The notes under the pieces were generated by a model. That model saw nothing but the letters and a program-made list of their open reading frames with translations, searched no databases and had not been told where the DNA came from. Positions 1 to 5,465 of a stretch of 5,465 bases of DNA are shown here, in pieces. Source of the DNA: Acinetobacter sp. (GTDB lineage: Bacteria; Pseudomonadota; Gammaproteobacteria; Pseudomonadales; Moraxellaceae); NCBI GenBank assembly GCA_030152605.1, contig JASLJB010000258.1, positions 1-5,465 on the forward strand, in the 5' to 3' direction. The first letter of the stretch is position 1, and the number at the start of each line of letters is the position of its first letter. The position numbers and the translations under genes are program-made.

Positions 1-16
1 GGCCCTATCCGCATTT

Positions 17-21
17 GAGAG
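17..21 (+). promoter_or_regulatory. Ribosome binding site of the 148-aa gene
   Basis: GAGAG lies 7 bases before the GTG at 29 and supports that unusual start over an upstream one. The ten bases TTGAGAGCAT here recur exactly at the zinc receptor start, also with a 7-base gap to the initiation codon. Confidence 0.45.
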
Positions 22-28
22 CATCCTA

Positions 29-475
29 GTGTCTGAATTGAGTTTTGATCGTCTGCATCAGTTTTTTTCAAAAGTTCCCAGCATTCAAGCATCACGCATT
101 GATTCTTATGGCTCGGATGGCGCACATGCATGGTGGTTTAAGTTCCAAATCGACACCACGCATGCCCTCGCATGGCAGACGGTGCAAGAACTTGGTCATG
201 TGTTGAATTATCTCTCCACCAATGAACGCCTGCCGACTCAGTTTTTGCCTGTATCACCGCCTCCCTATATGAATGGTGAAGCACAGCAGTTTTTGGCTTG
301 GGTGATCCAATGTAATCATCCAGACTTTGGCCCAGATATTGTCTGTGATTGGCTTGAAGCACGCCTGCCCAATCCGGTTGATGATGAATCACAGTGGAAG
401 ATTAAAACCGATCTCAAAGAACTCGAAAAAATAACCGACAAAGCTTTGGATGAAATGCTACCGCCAACCAGCTAA
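29..475 (+). CDS. Conserved hypothetical soluble protein, 148 aa
   Basis: I do not recognise this family and assign no function. From the GTG at 29 it encodes 148 residues with no signal peptide and no membrane segment, so it is probably cytoplasmic. It has an aromatic stretch (AWWFKF, residues 34-39), a Pro-rich motif (LPVSPPPYMNG, 73-83), a second aromatic block (FLAWVIQ, 88-94) and a Trp-Leu-Glu segment (107-112) before PVDDESQW (116-123). The C-terminus (124-143) is charged and probably helical. The GTG start is supported by GAGAG seven bases upstream, the same arrangement as at the zinc receptor start. However, the frame stays open to base 2 without a stop, so a start beyond the window cannot be excluded. 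It ends 122 bases before the convergent PLD-like gene and is followed by a strong terminator. The reading frame is convincing; the role is unknown. Confidence 0.75.
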   Translation: MSELSFDRLHQFFSKVPSIQASRIDSYGSDGAHAWWFKFQIDTTHALAWQTVQELGHVLNYLSTNERLPTQFLPVSPPPYMNGEAQQFLAWVIQCNHPDFGPDIVCDWLEARLPNPVDDESQWKIKTDLKELEKITDKALDEMLPPTS

Positions 476-495
476 AGGCTTGATCTACACCACTC

Positions 496-532
496 AAACA
501 ACAACGCCGCGAATATCGCGGCGTTGTTGTTT
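496..532. terminator. Bidirectional terminator hairpin between convergent genes
   Basis: Bases 496-512 pair perfectly with 516-532, giving a 17-bp stem around a 3-base loop (ATA). The upper stem is GC-rich (CGCCGCG) and the lower stem is made of AAC/GTT repeats ending in AAA/TTT. On either strand the GC core is therefore followed by a GTTGTTGTTT run that can supply the U-rich tail, although the Us are interrupted by Gs. It sits 20 bases after the stop of the 148-aa gene and 64 bases beyond the stop of the PLD-like gene, as expected for one hairpin serving both. Confidence 0.85.
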
Positions 533-596
533 CAATAGAACGCTGATATCAGCAAGAACGCAATATCATTGAATGGCGCGATCACATCAAAATCAA

Positions 597-2060
597 TCAA
601 AAGGTCGATAAACCCGTCCACTCCATCAAGCGATAAGTCCAATACTTCCATATGGATTCATCCGCATAACGTGCATAGTCCACACTGACCTGACGACCAT
701 TCAGGTTGGACCAAGATGAATCAAAGAAGGCACGCGCATCGACAAACACCTGTTGCTGAGCGCTACCGATGACACGCAAATCAGTTTCCAAATTATAGTT
801 TTTCAAATTACGTGCAGTGAAATTCGCAGAGCCGAGGATGATTTCACTCTGTTGTGCATCGTATTTGATCATCATCTTGCTATGGCATTGCTCACCTTGG
901 GTATCACACCAACGTAGCGCAACGCCGGCTTTGTTCAGCTCTGAAGCCACTTGACGATTGGGAATCCCGTTCTTCTGCCGACCAAAGGCATCCTTGTTCG
1001 GATCAAGTAGGACTCGAACCTTGACCCCACGCGCTTGTGCGGCGATTAACTGTTTGATGATCTGACGTTCGGATAAATAGAACATGGCCAGATCCAGATG
1101 CTGACCGGCTTTGGCACTTTCAATCGAGGCCAAAACCGCTTTATAAATCGCGGCCTCCGTCAGCACTTGCACTTGAGGTTGATCGGCAGGGCCATCAAAC
1201 TGCCCCACCACCAACATCGGGCTATCGCCATCCGACATGGTCGCCACACTGCGCTCCGTTCCCAAGACATCAACAGCAGTATGCCCTGCAACCAACAAGC
1301 CCACATTGGAATGACGTGAACTGCCATCGTGTGGATTGGCTGAAGTCACCAATGTTTTCCACCCCTCAGCGCTATCCACTGAAATGGTTTTACGATGATT
1401 GGCTTTAAAGTTCAGTAGATTGAGATAACTACGAATCGTGATTTTTTCATTGCCAAATGGGTTCGGCAACCATCCCGTTTTAGCATTGTTGCCCAAGTCT
1501 TGGCAGCAAAGATACCATGCCCCTGACCACAATGGATTGGAGGCACGTAGCGGACTCAGATTGGTTTCGATCACATCCACACCGGCTTGGCGCAGTTGAT
1601 GATACTGCTCTGGCGCAATCCCACCGTAGACCGAGTTAATCGGATCGGTGAGCACGGTGATCACGGTATTGGGTTGATTCAGGCGTTTTTGGACCAGCGC
1701 TTGGGTCAGTTGTTGCGACAGCGGTCGATAACTGAGTTTGGACTCACCCACTTCTGCATTAAACAAAAACATGTCGATGACGATGGTGCTTTGTGCCTCA
1801 TCGATCAACTTAAACACCTGATCAAAAATATGTTGATCCAGCTGCTGTCGCCCTTGGGCATCCAGATAGCTTTGATCTGCGAGAAATTCAACCTGTGCAT
1901 GTCGCAGCGGCCCGGTATAATCCAGCCCTTGCGGCAAGGGTTTATAGGCCTGATAGCTGGCAGATGCCACATAGCCCACCGCTAAAAAGCCGACGATCAC
2001 ACTGAGGTAACGTCGGCCAGACCAGTTTAATTTTTTATGAATATTTCGAAAAACTCGCAT
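597..2060 (-). CDS. Membrane-anchored phospholipase D-like (cardiolipin synthase-like) protein
   Basis: This is a phospholipase D superfamily protein, a group that hydrolyses or transfers phosphatidyl groups; cardiolipin synthases belong to it. The ATG at 2060 gives 487 residues. A longer TTG start at 2069 is in frame, but ATAGG abuts that TTG and lies 9 bases before the ATG, so the ATG is preferred. A basic N-terminus precedes one hydrophobic segment (about residues 18-36, with SVIVGFLAVGYVA), which suggests a signal anchor with a periplasmic catalytic domain. HKD motif 1 is NHRKTISVD (221-229) followed by TSAN. Motif 2 is CHSKMMIKYD (392-401) followed by GSANFTARN. In motif 2 the usual Asp position is Tyr, with Asp one residue later. 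Two Cys pairs (185/186 and 385/392) could form disulfides. It lies 98 bp behind the zinc receptor gene on the same strand. Superfamily membership is clear; the substrate (cardiolipin synthesis, lipid or nucleic acid hydrolysis) is not determined. Confidence 0.9.
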   Translation of the reverse strand: MRVFRNIHKKLNWSGRRYLSVIVGFLAVGYVASASYQAYKPLPQGLDYTGPLRHAQVEFLADQSYLDAQGRQQLDQHIFDQVFKLIDEAQSTIVIDMFLFNAEVGESKLSYRPLSQQLTQALVQKRLNQPNTVITVLTDPINSVYGGIAPEQYHQLRQAGVDVIETNLSPLRASNPLWSGAWYLCCQDLGNNAKTGWLPNPFGNEKITIRSYLNLLNFKANHRKTISVDSAEGWKTLVTSANPHDGSSRHSNVGLLVAGHTAVDVLGTERSVATMSDGDSPMLVVGQFDGPADQPQVQVLTEAAIYKAVLASIESAKAGQHLDLAMFYLSERQIIKQLIAAQARGVKVRVLLDPNKDAFGRQKNGIPNRQVASELNKAGVALRWCDTQGEQCHSKMMIKYDAQQSEIILGSANFTARNLKNYNLETDLRVIGSAQQQVFVDARAFFDSSWSNLNGRQVSVDYARYADESIWKYWTYRLMEWTGLSTF

Positions 2061-2069
2061 AAATAACAA

Positions 2070-2074
2070 CCTAT
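2070..2074 (-). promoter_or_regulatory. Ribosome binding site of the PLD-like gene
   Basis: On the minus strand this reads ATAGG, 9 bases before the ATG at 2060. It directly touches the alternative TTG at 2069, so it cannot serve that codon. This is why the shorter protein is annotated. Confidence 0.5.
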
Positions 2075-2138
2075 TCCAATCGGATCAGCCTAGGTGTTAT
2101 CTCCTTATTTTTCAATATACATTTCGTGAAAATTCCTT

Positions 2139-2153
2139 TTTCACCCGGTGAAA
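2139..2153. repeat. Palindrome just behind the zinc receptor gene
   Basis: TTTCAC, a 3-base centre, then GTGAAA form a perfect inverted repeat beginning 6 bases beyond the receptor stop codon. It could form a short hairpin in the transcript. On the minus strand only AAAGG follows it, not a T-run, so it is a poor intrinsic terminator. It may instead be an mRNA-stabilising hairpin or a protein-binding site. Nothing here shows which. Confidence 0.4.
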
Positions 2154-2158
2154 TCTGA

Positions 2159-4261
2159 TTAGAATTTCACATCCACACCCATCATAAAGTTACGTCCCAT
2201 CTGTGGCAGCTGTGATTGGAACGAGGCATGTTGATAGACTTTTTCATCGAGTAAGTTATTGGCATTTAAGAACACACGGTATTCTTGCGCCGCTTGGTAT
2301 TGCCCAGTATACGAGATGCCGAGATTGAGCATATTGTAGGCAGCGGTTGGGTATTCATAGGCATTGACTTTATCTTGTTTAAATACATGATAAAACTCTG
2401 CCGAACCGGCCCAGTGATCATCAAACTTGGCATCGACTTTAGAACCTAAGCGACCTGCGGGAACGCGCGGTGCATTTTCATTGTCAATTTTTCCACGCAC
2501 ATAATCGCCAAACACACCGAGTTTGTAACGTGGGCTGAGCTGATAAGCCATTTGCGCTTCAGCTCCATAGAACTTCGCCGTATCTTGTTCATAGCGAATT
2601 AAACGAAAATCTTGATAACGATCCAAGGTTTGCGCATAGATATAGTCATCAAACCAGTTGTGATAGAGGTTGACGCCATAGCTGAATTGATCGTTGTCGT
2701 ATTTAAGCCCCAACTCGATATTGTTGGATTTCTCTTTGCTTAACTGATCATTGCCGCGTTCATAGGTATTGGTGGCAAAGTGCTTACCCTCCGAATACAA
2801 CTCTTGCGCCAAAGGCAGACGTTGTTGATGCGAGGCCGTCATTGACAAGGTGTAATTCGGCGCAAAGTCCCAATGCGTGGCACCTGAAGCCGAGAATGCC
2901 GTGCCATCATAGTTTTTCTGATTGGATTCAATCTCAATTTTTTGATAATCAATCCGGCTACCGAGTTCAAAACGTAGATCATTCCAGTGTTTTTGTTCTA
3001 ACCCAAACAGGCTATATTTTTGAGTTTTGTTGGGTGCGAAGATCGCCTCCTCACCACTCAAGTCGAGCTTTTGCTGGCTTGCAGCAACACCCCAGGTTCC
3101 TTCCCAACCGACTATAGCCTCATGATCAAGTGCAACGCGCGCGTCATACGCTTTACTTTCAAAGCGAGTCGCCACAGCATCTTCTTCAATCTCATCATGA
3201 TGATATTTGGTATAGCTGGCTTGCATGCTGAGTTTTTTAAAGCCGGTGAATGGGTCGTTCAATTCAGAGCGGAAGTCGTAGCGCTCAGACAGCAAATCAA
3301 TCCAAGGTCCGCCATGGTTGTGCTCATCGTCATGACCGTGCTCATGGTCGTGTCCATGCTCGTCACTGGCCTGTTCATCCTCATGCTCATGCTCATGCGG
3401 TGCACAATGCAGCTTATTCCCATGGGTATGACAGCTTTCATACTCATGACTATGCCCCGGCAAACCATACTGATCTTTACGCTTGCTATAAGACACACCC
3501 GCAAAGCCACGTTCACCGATCCAAGACAGTCCCACATTGGCATGCTCAGACTCTGCAAAAGTATCGCCTACACGACGTGATTTGATCTCATGCGTGTGAT
3601 CACCATGCTCTTCGATCACGCTATAGCCGGGTGCAATATAGTTATTGGCTTCACGCTTTAAGCCTTCAACACGTAACGCCACTTGATCGCCTAAGCCCAC
3701 CGTGACGCCAGCATGTGCCATTTTTTCGTCATTGCCGGTGTTATAGCGAATACCGGCTTGGCCTGCATAACCTTTGTCTGGCATCTGCGTTGGAATCTTC
3801 GAATCCGTCACATTGACCAAACCGCCGACAGAGCCTGCGCCATAGAGTAAGGTTGCTGGCCCCCGAATGACTTCAATCTTTTCAGACAGCTGCGGATCAA
3901 CTGTGATCACATGGTCCGGTGAAAGACTGGAAACATCCATGGTTTCACTGGCGTTCTCAGTGACTTTGACCCGCGCGCCTTCTTGGCCACGAATCACCGG
4001 TCGACTTGATCCTGCGCCAAAGTTACTCGCCACCACACCCGGCTCAGCTTGCAGCACCTCACCTAATGTCGTTGCACGTTGTTGTAATTGTTCACGTTGC
4101 AGGGTTGCAACTGCCGCGGCTTCCTTGTTCGCAGCTTGGGCGGTCAGTTGGATCGGTGCCAGTGTCGTGACTTGAACGGCTTGATCTTGTTGTGCCCAAC
4201 TTGCGCTTGACCAGATGGAGAAAATAGATAGGGCTAAAATATGATGACTAAAGCGTTGCAT
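2159..4261 (-). CDS. znuD: TonB-dependent zinc receptor, ZnuD family
   Basis: This outer-membrane beta-barrel receptor should import zinc using TonB-ExbBD energy. From the ATG at 4261 it has 700 residues, normal for the family. A signal peptide (1-23, cut after SSASWA) precedes a TonB box-like segment (TTLAPIQLT, 32-40) and a plug (about 48-155) with RPVIRGQEG, VIRGPATLLYG and VGGLVNV. The barrel ends in the terminal Phe typical of outer-membrane proteins (GVDVKF). Zinc specificity is suggested by a surface loop (268-317) with 15 His and 2 Cys, a smaller His loop (EEHGDHTH, 217-224), plug residues Asp116-His117 in SLSPDH, and His494 in EGKHFAT. Neisseria ZnuD, from memory, binds zinc through a plug Asp-His pair plus a barrel Glu and His. 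A Zur-like operator overlaps its promoter. An in-frame ATG at 4282 lies inside the -10 element and lacks a ribosome site, so it is rejected. A related metal such as nickel or copper is less likely. Confidence 0.93.
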   Translation of the reverse strand: MQRFSHHILALSIFSIWSSASWAQQDQAVQVTTLAPIQLTAQAANKEAAAVATLQREQLQQRATTLGEVLQAEPGVVASNFGAGSSRPVIRGQEGARVKVTENASETMDVSSLSPDHVITVDPQLSEKIEVIRGPATLLYGAGSVGGLVNVTDSKIPTQMPDKGYAGQAGIRYNTGNDEKMAHAGVTVGLGDQVALRVEGLKREANNYIAPGYSVIEEHGDHTHEIKSRRVGDTFAESEHANVGLSWIGERGFAGVSYSKRKDQYGLPGHSHEYESCHTHGNKLHCAPHEHEHEDEQASDEHGHDHEHGHDDEHNHGGPWIDLLSERYDFRSELNDPFTGFKKLSMQASYTKYHHDEIEEDAVATRFESKAYDARVALDHEAIVGWEGTWGVAASQQKLDLSGEEAIFAPNKTQKYSLFGLEQKHWNDLRFELGSRIDYQKIEIESNQKNYDGTAFSASGATHWDFAPNYTLSMTASHQQRLPLAQELYSEGKHFATNTYERGNDQLSKEKSNNIELGLKYDNDQFSYGVNLYHNWFDDYIYAQTLDRYQDFRLIRYEQDTAKFYGAEAQMAYQLSPRYKLGVFGDYVRGKIDNENAPRVPAGRLGSKVDAKFDDHWAGSAEFYHVFKQDKVNAYEYPTAAYNMLNLGISYTGQYQAAQEYRVFLNANNLLDEKVYQHASFQSQLPQMGRNFMMGVDVKF
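3311..3460 (-). repeat. Histidine-rich surface-loop segment with in-frame hexanucleotide repeats
   Basis: This stretch encodes receptor residues 268-317, where His alternates with Glu, Asp or Gly (for example HEHEHED and HGHDHEHGH). On the + strand there are three exact TCATGC copies at 3381-3398, preceded by the near copy TCATCC. Degenerate TCATG/TCGTG units follow across 3322-3366. Each hexamer unit encodes a His plus an acidic residue or Gly, so gain or loss of a unit would keep the frame. The repeat also creates long open shadow frames on other strands. Confidence 0.8.
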
Positions 4262-4268
4262 AATAATG

Positions 4269-4273
4269 CTCTC
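4269..4273 (-). promoter_or_regulatory. Ribosome binding site of the zinc receptor gene
   Basis: The minus strand reads GAGAG here, 7 bases before the ATG at 4261. No comparable sequence precedes the upstream ATG at 4282. This sets the start and gives a clean signal peptide beginning MQRFSHH. Confidence 0.7.
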
Positions 4274-4280
4274 AAGGCTC

Positions 4281-4309
4281 ATTATAAATTTTGTGTTATG
4301 TTATAACAT
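4281..4309 (-). promoter_or_regulatory. Zinc receptor promoter (-35 and -10)
   Basis: Reading the minus strand, a perfect -10 hexamer TATAAT (4281-4286) lies 17 bases after ATGTTA (4304-4309), a weak match to the -35 consensus (3 of 6). Transcription would then start near 4274, leaving a very short leader that still carries the GAGAG ribosome site. The -35 and most of the spacer lie inside the Zur-like operator, so a bound repressor would block RNA polymerase. Confidence 0.6.
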
Positions 4310-4312
4310 TTC
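4290..4312. promoter_or_regulatory. Zur-like operator (zinc uptake regulator box)
   Basis: The core ATGTTATAACAT (4298-4309) is a perfect 12-bp palindrome. On the minus strand the 23-bp site begins GAAATGTTATAA. Compared with the E. coli znu operator as I remember it, 18 of 23 positions agree, including the first 12. It overlaps the receptor promoter, as expected for repression by Zur loaded with zinc. It also lies 84 bases upstream of the divergent DUF4184-like start. The palindrome is directly visible; the Zur assignment rests on the recalled site plus the receptor next to it. Confidence 0.8.
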
Positions 4313-4396
4313 CAAATATTTGCAATAAAAAACAAACAGCCGCGCAAATTTTTTATAGACTGCTGATAAATTTTGCCTTTTACTTTAAATAACATC

Positions 4397-5173
4397 ATGC
4401 CTTTCACCCTTTCGCATACGGTACTTGCCCCAGCGCTGGCTCGATTAAGCGGCCAGCATTTACCGGTTGCAGCCTTGGCGATCGGCTGTATGTCACCGGA
4501 TTTATATCGTTTATTCACCGAAGAGAATTATAATTTTTCGCACCAATGGCAAAGTCTGTATTCCTTAAACTTGGCCATGGGCTTATTTTTCTGTCTGCTG
4601 TGGTATCTACTCTATCGCCCGGTGTTATATCGCTTTTTCAACCTTGAGCATCGGATGCAAATCCACACTTGGCTAGCTGCTTTGAAATTTGTCTTGATGC
4701 TGTGTATCGCGATCATGCTCGGTGCAGCCACGCATCTCCTTTGGGATGGTCTGACCCACTCAGACTTTAGGACCTTTGCTTTTGAAGCTTTTCTCAACCA
4801 AGAGCTCAGCCTATTCCAACAGCACTATCCGATGCATCGCGTGCTGCAGATTGGCTCTTCGATCGCAGCCTTGCCCATTCTGTTGTGGCTGTGTTGGCGC
4901 TATTTTGTTGCACATCGCAGCCCGGTGCCGCAAACACGGCGAGTACAGATCTATGCCATTACGCTCGGCTTAGTCAGTTTCTTTAGCGCTTGTTTTGTCT
5001 ATGTTTATCAGGCGAAGCAATTGGACCCAGTGTTGCGTCAAACCGATCTATATAGCTATCTGGGTCGTTCGATCAACATCTTCTCGACCGCATTTCTGAT
5101 CTGCTTGAGCCTCGGCTGTCTGCTGTTCCTGATCTTGGATCGCCTGCGGTGTTTTCGTCGCGATCCGGCATGA
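4397..5173 (+). CDS. DUF4184-like inner-membrane protein, putative metal-dependent enzyme
   Basis: This 258-residue multi-pass membrane protein begins MPFTLSHTVLAP, the hallmark start of DUF4184 proteins, whose function is unknown to me. Conserved features are His7, a Ser-Pro-Asp motif (33-35 in GCMSPDLYRLF), and His113-x-x-Trp-Asp-x-x-Thr-His121 (HLLWDGLTH). These His and Asp residues look like metal ligands at the membrane face, recalling YdjM-type membrane hydrolases, but that is inference. About five helices are visible, near 55-73, 94-116, 150-170, 185-204 and 228-247, with a basic C-terminal tail. An in-frame TTG at 4373 adds MPFTLNNI in front, a near copy of the true start; the ATG at 4397 fits the family. 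No clear ribosome site precedes either codon. It is divergent from the zinc receptor and shares its control region, so zinc control is possible. The DUF4184 name comes from motif memory. Confidence 0.85.
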   Translation: MPFTLSHTVLAPALARLSGQHLPVAALAIGCMSPDLYRLFTEENYNFSHQWQSLYSLNLAMGLFFCLLWYLLYRPVLYRFFNLEHRMQIHTWLAALKFVLMLCIAIMLGAATHLLWDGLTHSDFRTFAFEAFLNQELSLFQQHYPMHRVLQIGSSIAALPILLWLCWRYFVAHRSPVPQTRRVQIYAITLGLVSFFSACFVYVYQAKQLDPVLRQTDLYSYLGRSINIFSTAFLICLSLGCLLFLILDRLRCFRRDPA

Positions 5174-5263
5174 CTGATCACACAGCTTGAGTGGTCAAAG
5201 CAGTCTAATAATCCGTAGAATTTGTCTTAGCACATGAAATTTCGCTGATTTTATATCTAGTTC

Positions 5264-5292
5264 TTGTGGCTGCCCCCCCAAAGAGGCATAAT
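5264..5292 (+). promoter_or_regulatory. Candidate aspS promoter with a C7 tract in the spacer
   Basis: TTGTGG (5264-5269) and CATAAT (5287-5292) are separated by exactly 17 bases, and CATAAT matches the -10 consensus at 5 of 6 positions. The leader to aspS would be about 70 bases. The spacer contains seven consecutive Cs (5273-5279). A second, weaker candidate is TTGAAC (5316-5321) with TTTAAA (5340-5345), spacing 18. Apart from these I see nothing else firm in 5174-5370. Confidence 0.4.
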
Positions 5293-5370
5293 TGAGTGTT
5301 TCCAAAAGTCAGTCATTGAACTTTCTTTTTTACTAATTTTTTAAATAATAGAAGTTGGATTTAGCACGCC

Positions 5371-5465
5371 ATGATGCGAACTCATTACTGCGGCTCTTTA
5401 ACAGAAGCCCAAATTGACCAAACAGTGACACTATGCGGTTGGGTACACCGTCGCCGCGATCATGG
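5371..5465 (+). CDS. aspS: Aspartyl-tRNA synthetase, N-terminal fragment cut by the window edge
   Basis: This cytoplasmic enzyme charges tRNA-Asp with aspartate for translation. Only about the first 31 residues are present and the gene continues past 5465. After the first Met it reads [16 protein letters not shown] then [14 protein letters not shown]. This closely follows the E. coli enzyme as I remember it (MRTEYCGQL, then QQVTLCGWVNRRRD). The segment is the start of the N-terminal OB-fold anticodon-binding domain; no catalytic motif is inside the window. Two ATGs occur in tandem (5371 and 5374). The second matches the E. coli start exactly, and no strong ribosome site chooses between them. 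It follows the DUF4184-like gene on the same strand after 197 bp and probably uses its own promoter. Confidence 0.93.

Noticed and set aside
1098..1985. Plus-strand frames of 73 and 132 codons inside the PLD-like gene
   Set aside because: They are antisense to a gene with intact HKD motifs, show no ribosome sites and have no recognisable domain.
2105..2122. Five-codon minus-strand leader frame (MYIEK) followed by a strong AAGGAG without a properly spaced start
   Set aside because: It is too short to judge and could be chance in AT-rich DNA. The AAGGAG has no start codon at usable spacing in the PLD-like frame.
3020..3585. Open frames on both strands across the histidine-rich part of the receptor gene (+ 3020-3580, + 3250-3585, - 3259-3558)
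   Set aside because: They arise from the repetitive hexamers in the receptor gene, have low-complexity translations (Met/Leu- or His-rich), and lie wholly within a well-supported gene.
4259..4282. Receptor start at the ATG ending at 4282
   Set aside because: That ATG overlaps the TATAAT -10 element and has no ribosome site; the ATG at 4261 has GAGAG seven bases upstream.
4282..4518. A 78-codon minus-strand frame across the divergent region and the DUF4184-like start
   Set aside because: It runs through the receptor control region and antisense to a conserved protein start, with no recognisable domain. It is a shadow.
5175..5197. Possible terminator hairpin TGATCAC / GTGGTCA behind the DUF4184-like gene
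   Set aside because: The 7-bp stem contains a G-U pair, has a 9-base loop and is not followed by a T-run.
1..5465. Mobile elements, CRISPR arrays, tRNA or rRNA genes, or a defence system
   Set aside because: None is visible: no transposase or integrase frames, no regularly spaced repeats, no RNA gene signatures, and the gene content is housekeeping and metal uptake.

Overview
The window looks like chromosomal DNA from an Acinetobacter or a close relative in the Moraxellaceae. The main evidence is the 3' edge, where the first residues of aspartyl-tRNA synthetase (MRTHYCGSL, then [10 protein letters not shown]) are readable. The gene order also fits: a ZnuD-type zinc receptor beside a phospholipase D-like gene and a DUF4184-like membrane protein gene. 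I recall a similar order around the A. baumannii zinc receptor gene but could not check it. No insertion sequence, integrase, tRNA, rRNA or CRISPR array is visible, and composition looks even. This reads as ordinary core genome with one metal-responsive locus.

Layout, left to right. (1) Bases 1-475 carry a + strand gene for a small soluble protein of unknown function; its frame is open to the window edge. (2) Bases 476-596 are a convergent intergenic gap holding a perfect 17-bp stem that can terminate transcription from both sides. (3) Bases 597-2060 (- strand) encode a membrane-anchored protein with two phospholipase D (HKD) motifs. (4) Bases 2159-4261 (- strand) encode a TonB-dependent outer-membrane receptor of the ZnuD type. 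It has a very histidine-rich surface loop and a plug Asp-His pair like that used by Neisseria ZnuD. (5) Bases 4262-4396 are a divergent control region with a sequence closely resembling a Zur operator, placed over the -35 of a good receptor promoter. (6) Bases 4397-5173 (+ strand) encode a five-helix DUF4184-like inner-membrane protein with conserved His and Asp residues. (7) Bases 5174-5370 hold the probable aspS promoter, and aspS begins at 5371 and runs off the window.

How they may work together: when zinc is scarce, Zur should release the operator and the receptor should be made, bringing zinc across the outer membrane with TonB energy. The PLD-like gene lies 98 bp behind the receptor on the same strand with no convincing terminator between, so it may be transcribed with it. 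The DUF4184-like gene is transcribed away from the same operator, so it may also respond to zinc. The receptor and operator calls are well supported. The zinc link of the two neighbours is inference, and it is the most interesting open question here.

Three genes have misleading longest-frame starts (receptor 4282, PLD-like 2069, DUF4184-like 4373). For the receptor and the PLD-like gene, Shine-Dalgarno placement favours internal ATGs; for the DUF4184-like gene, the conserved family N-terminus does.
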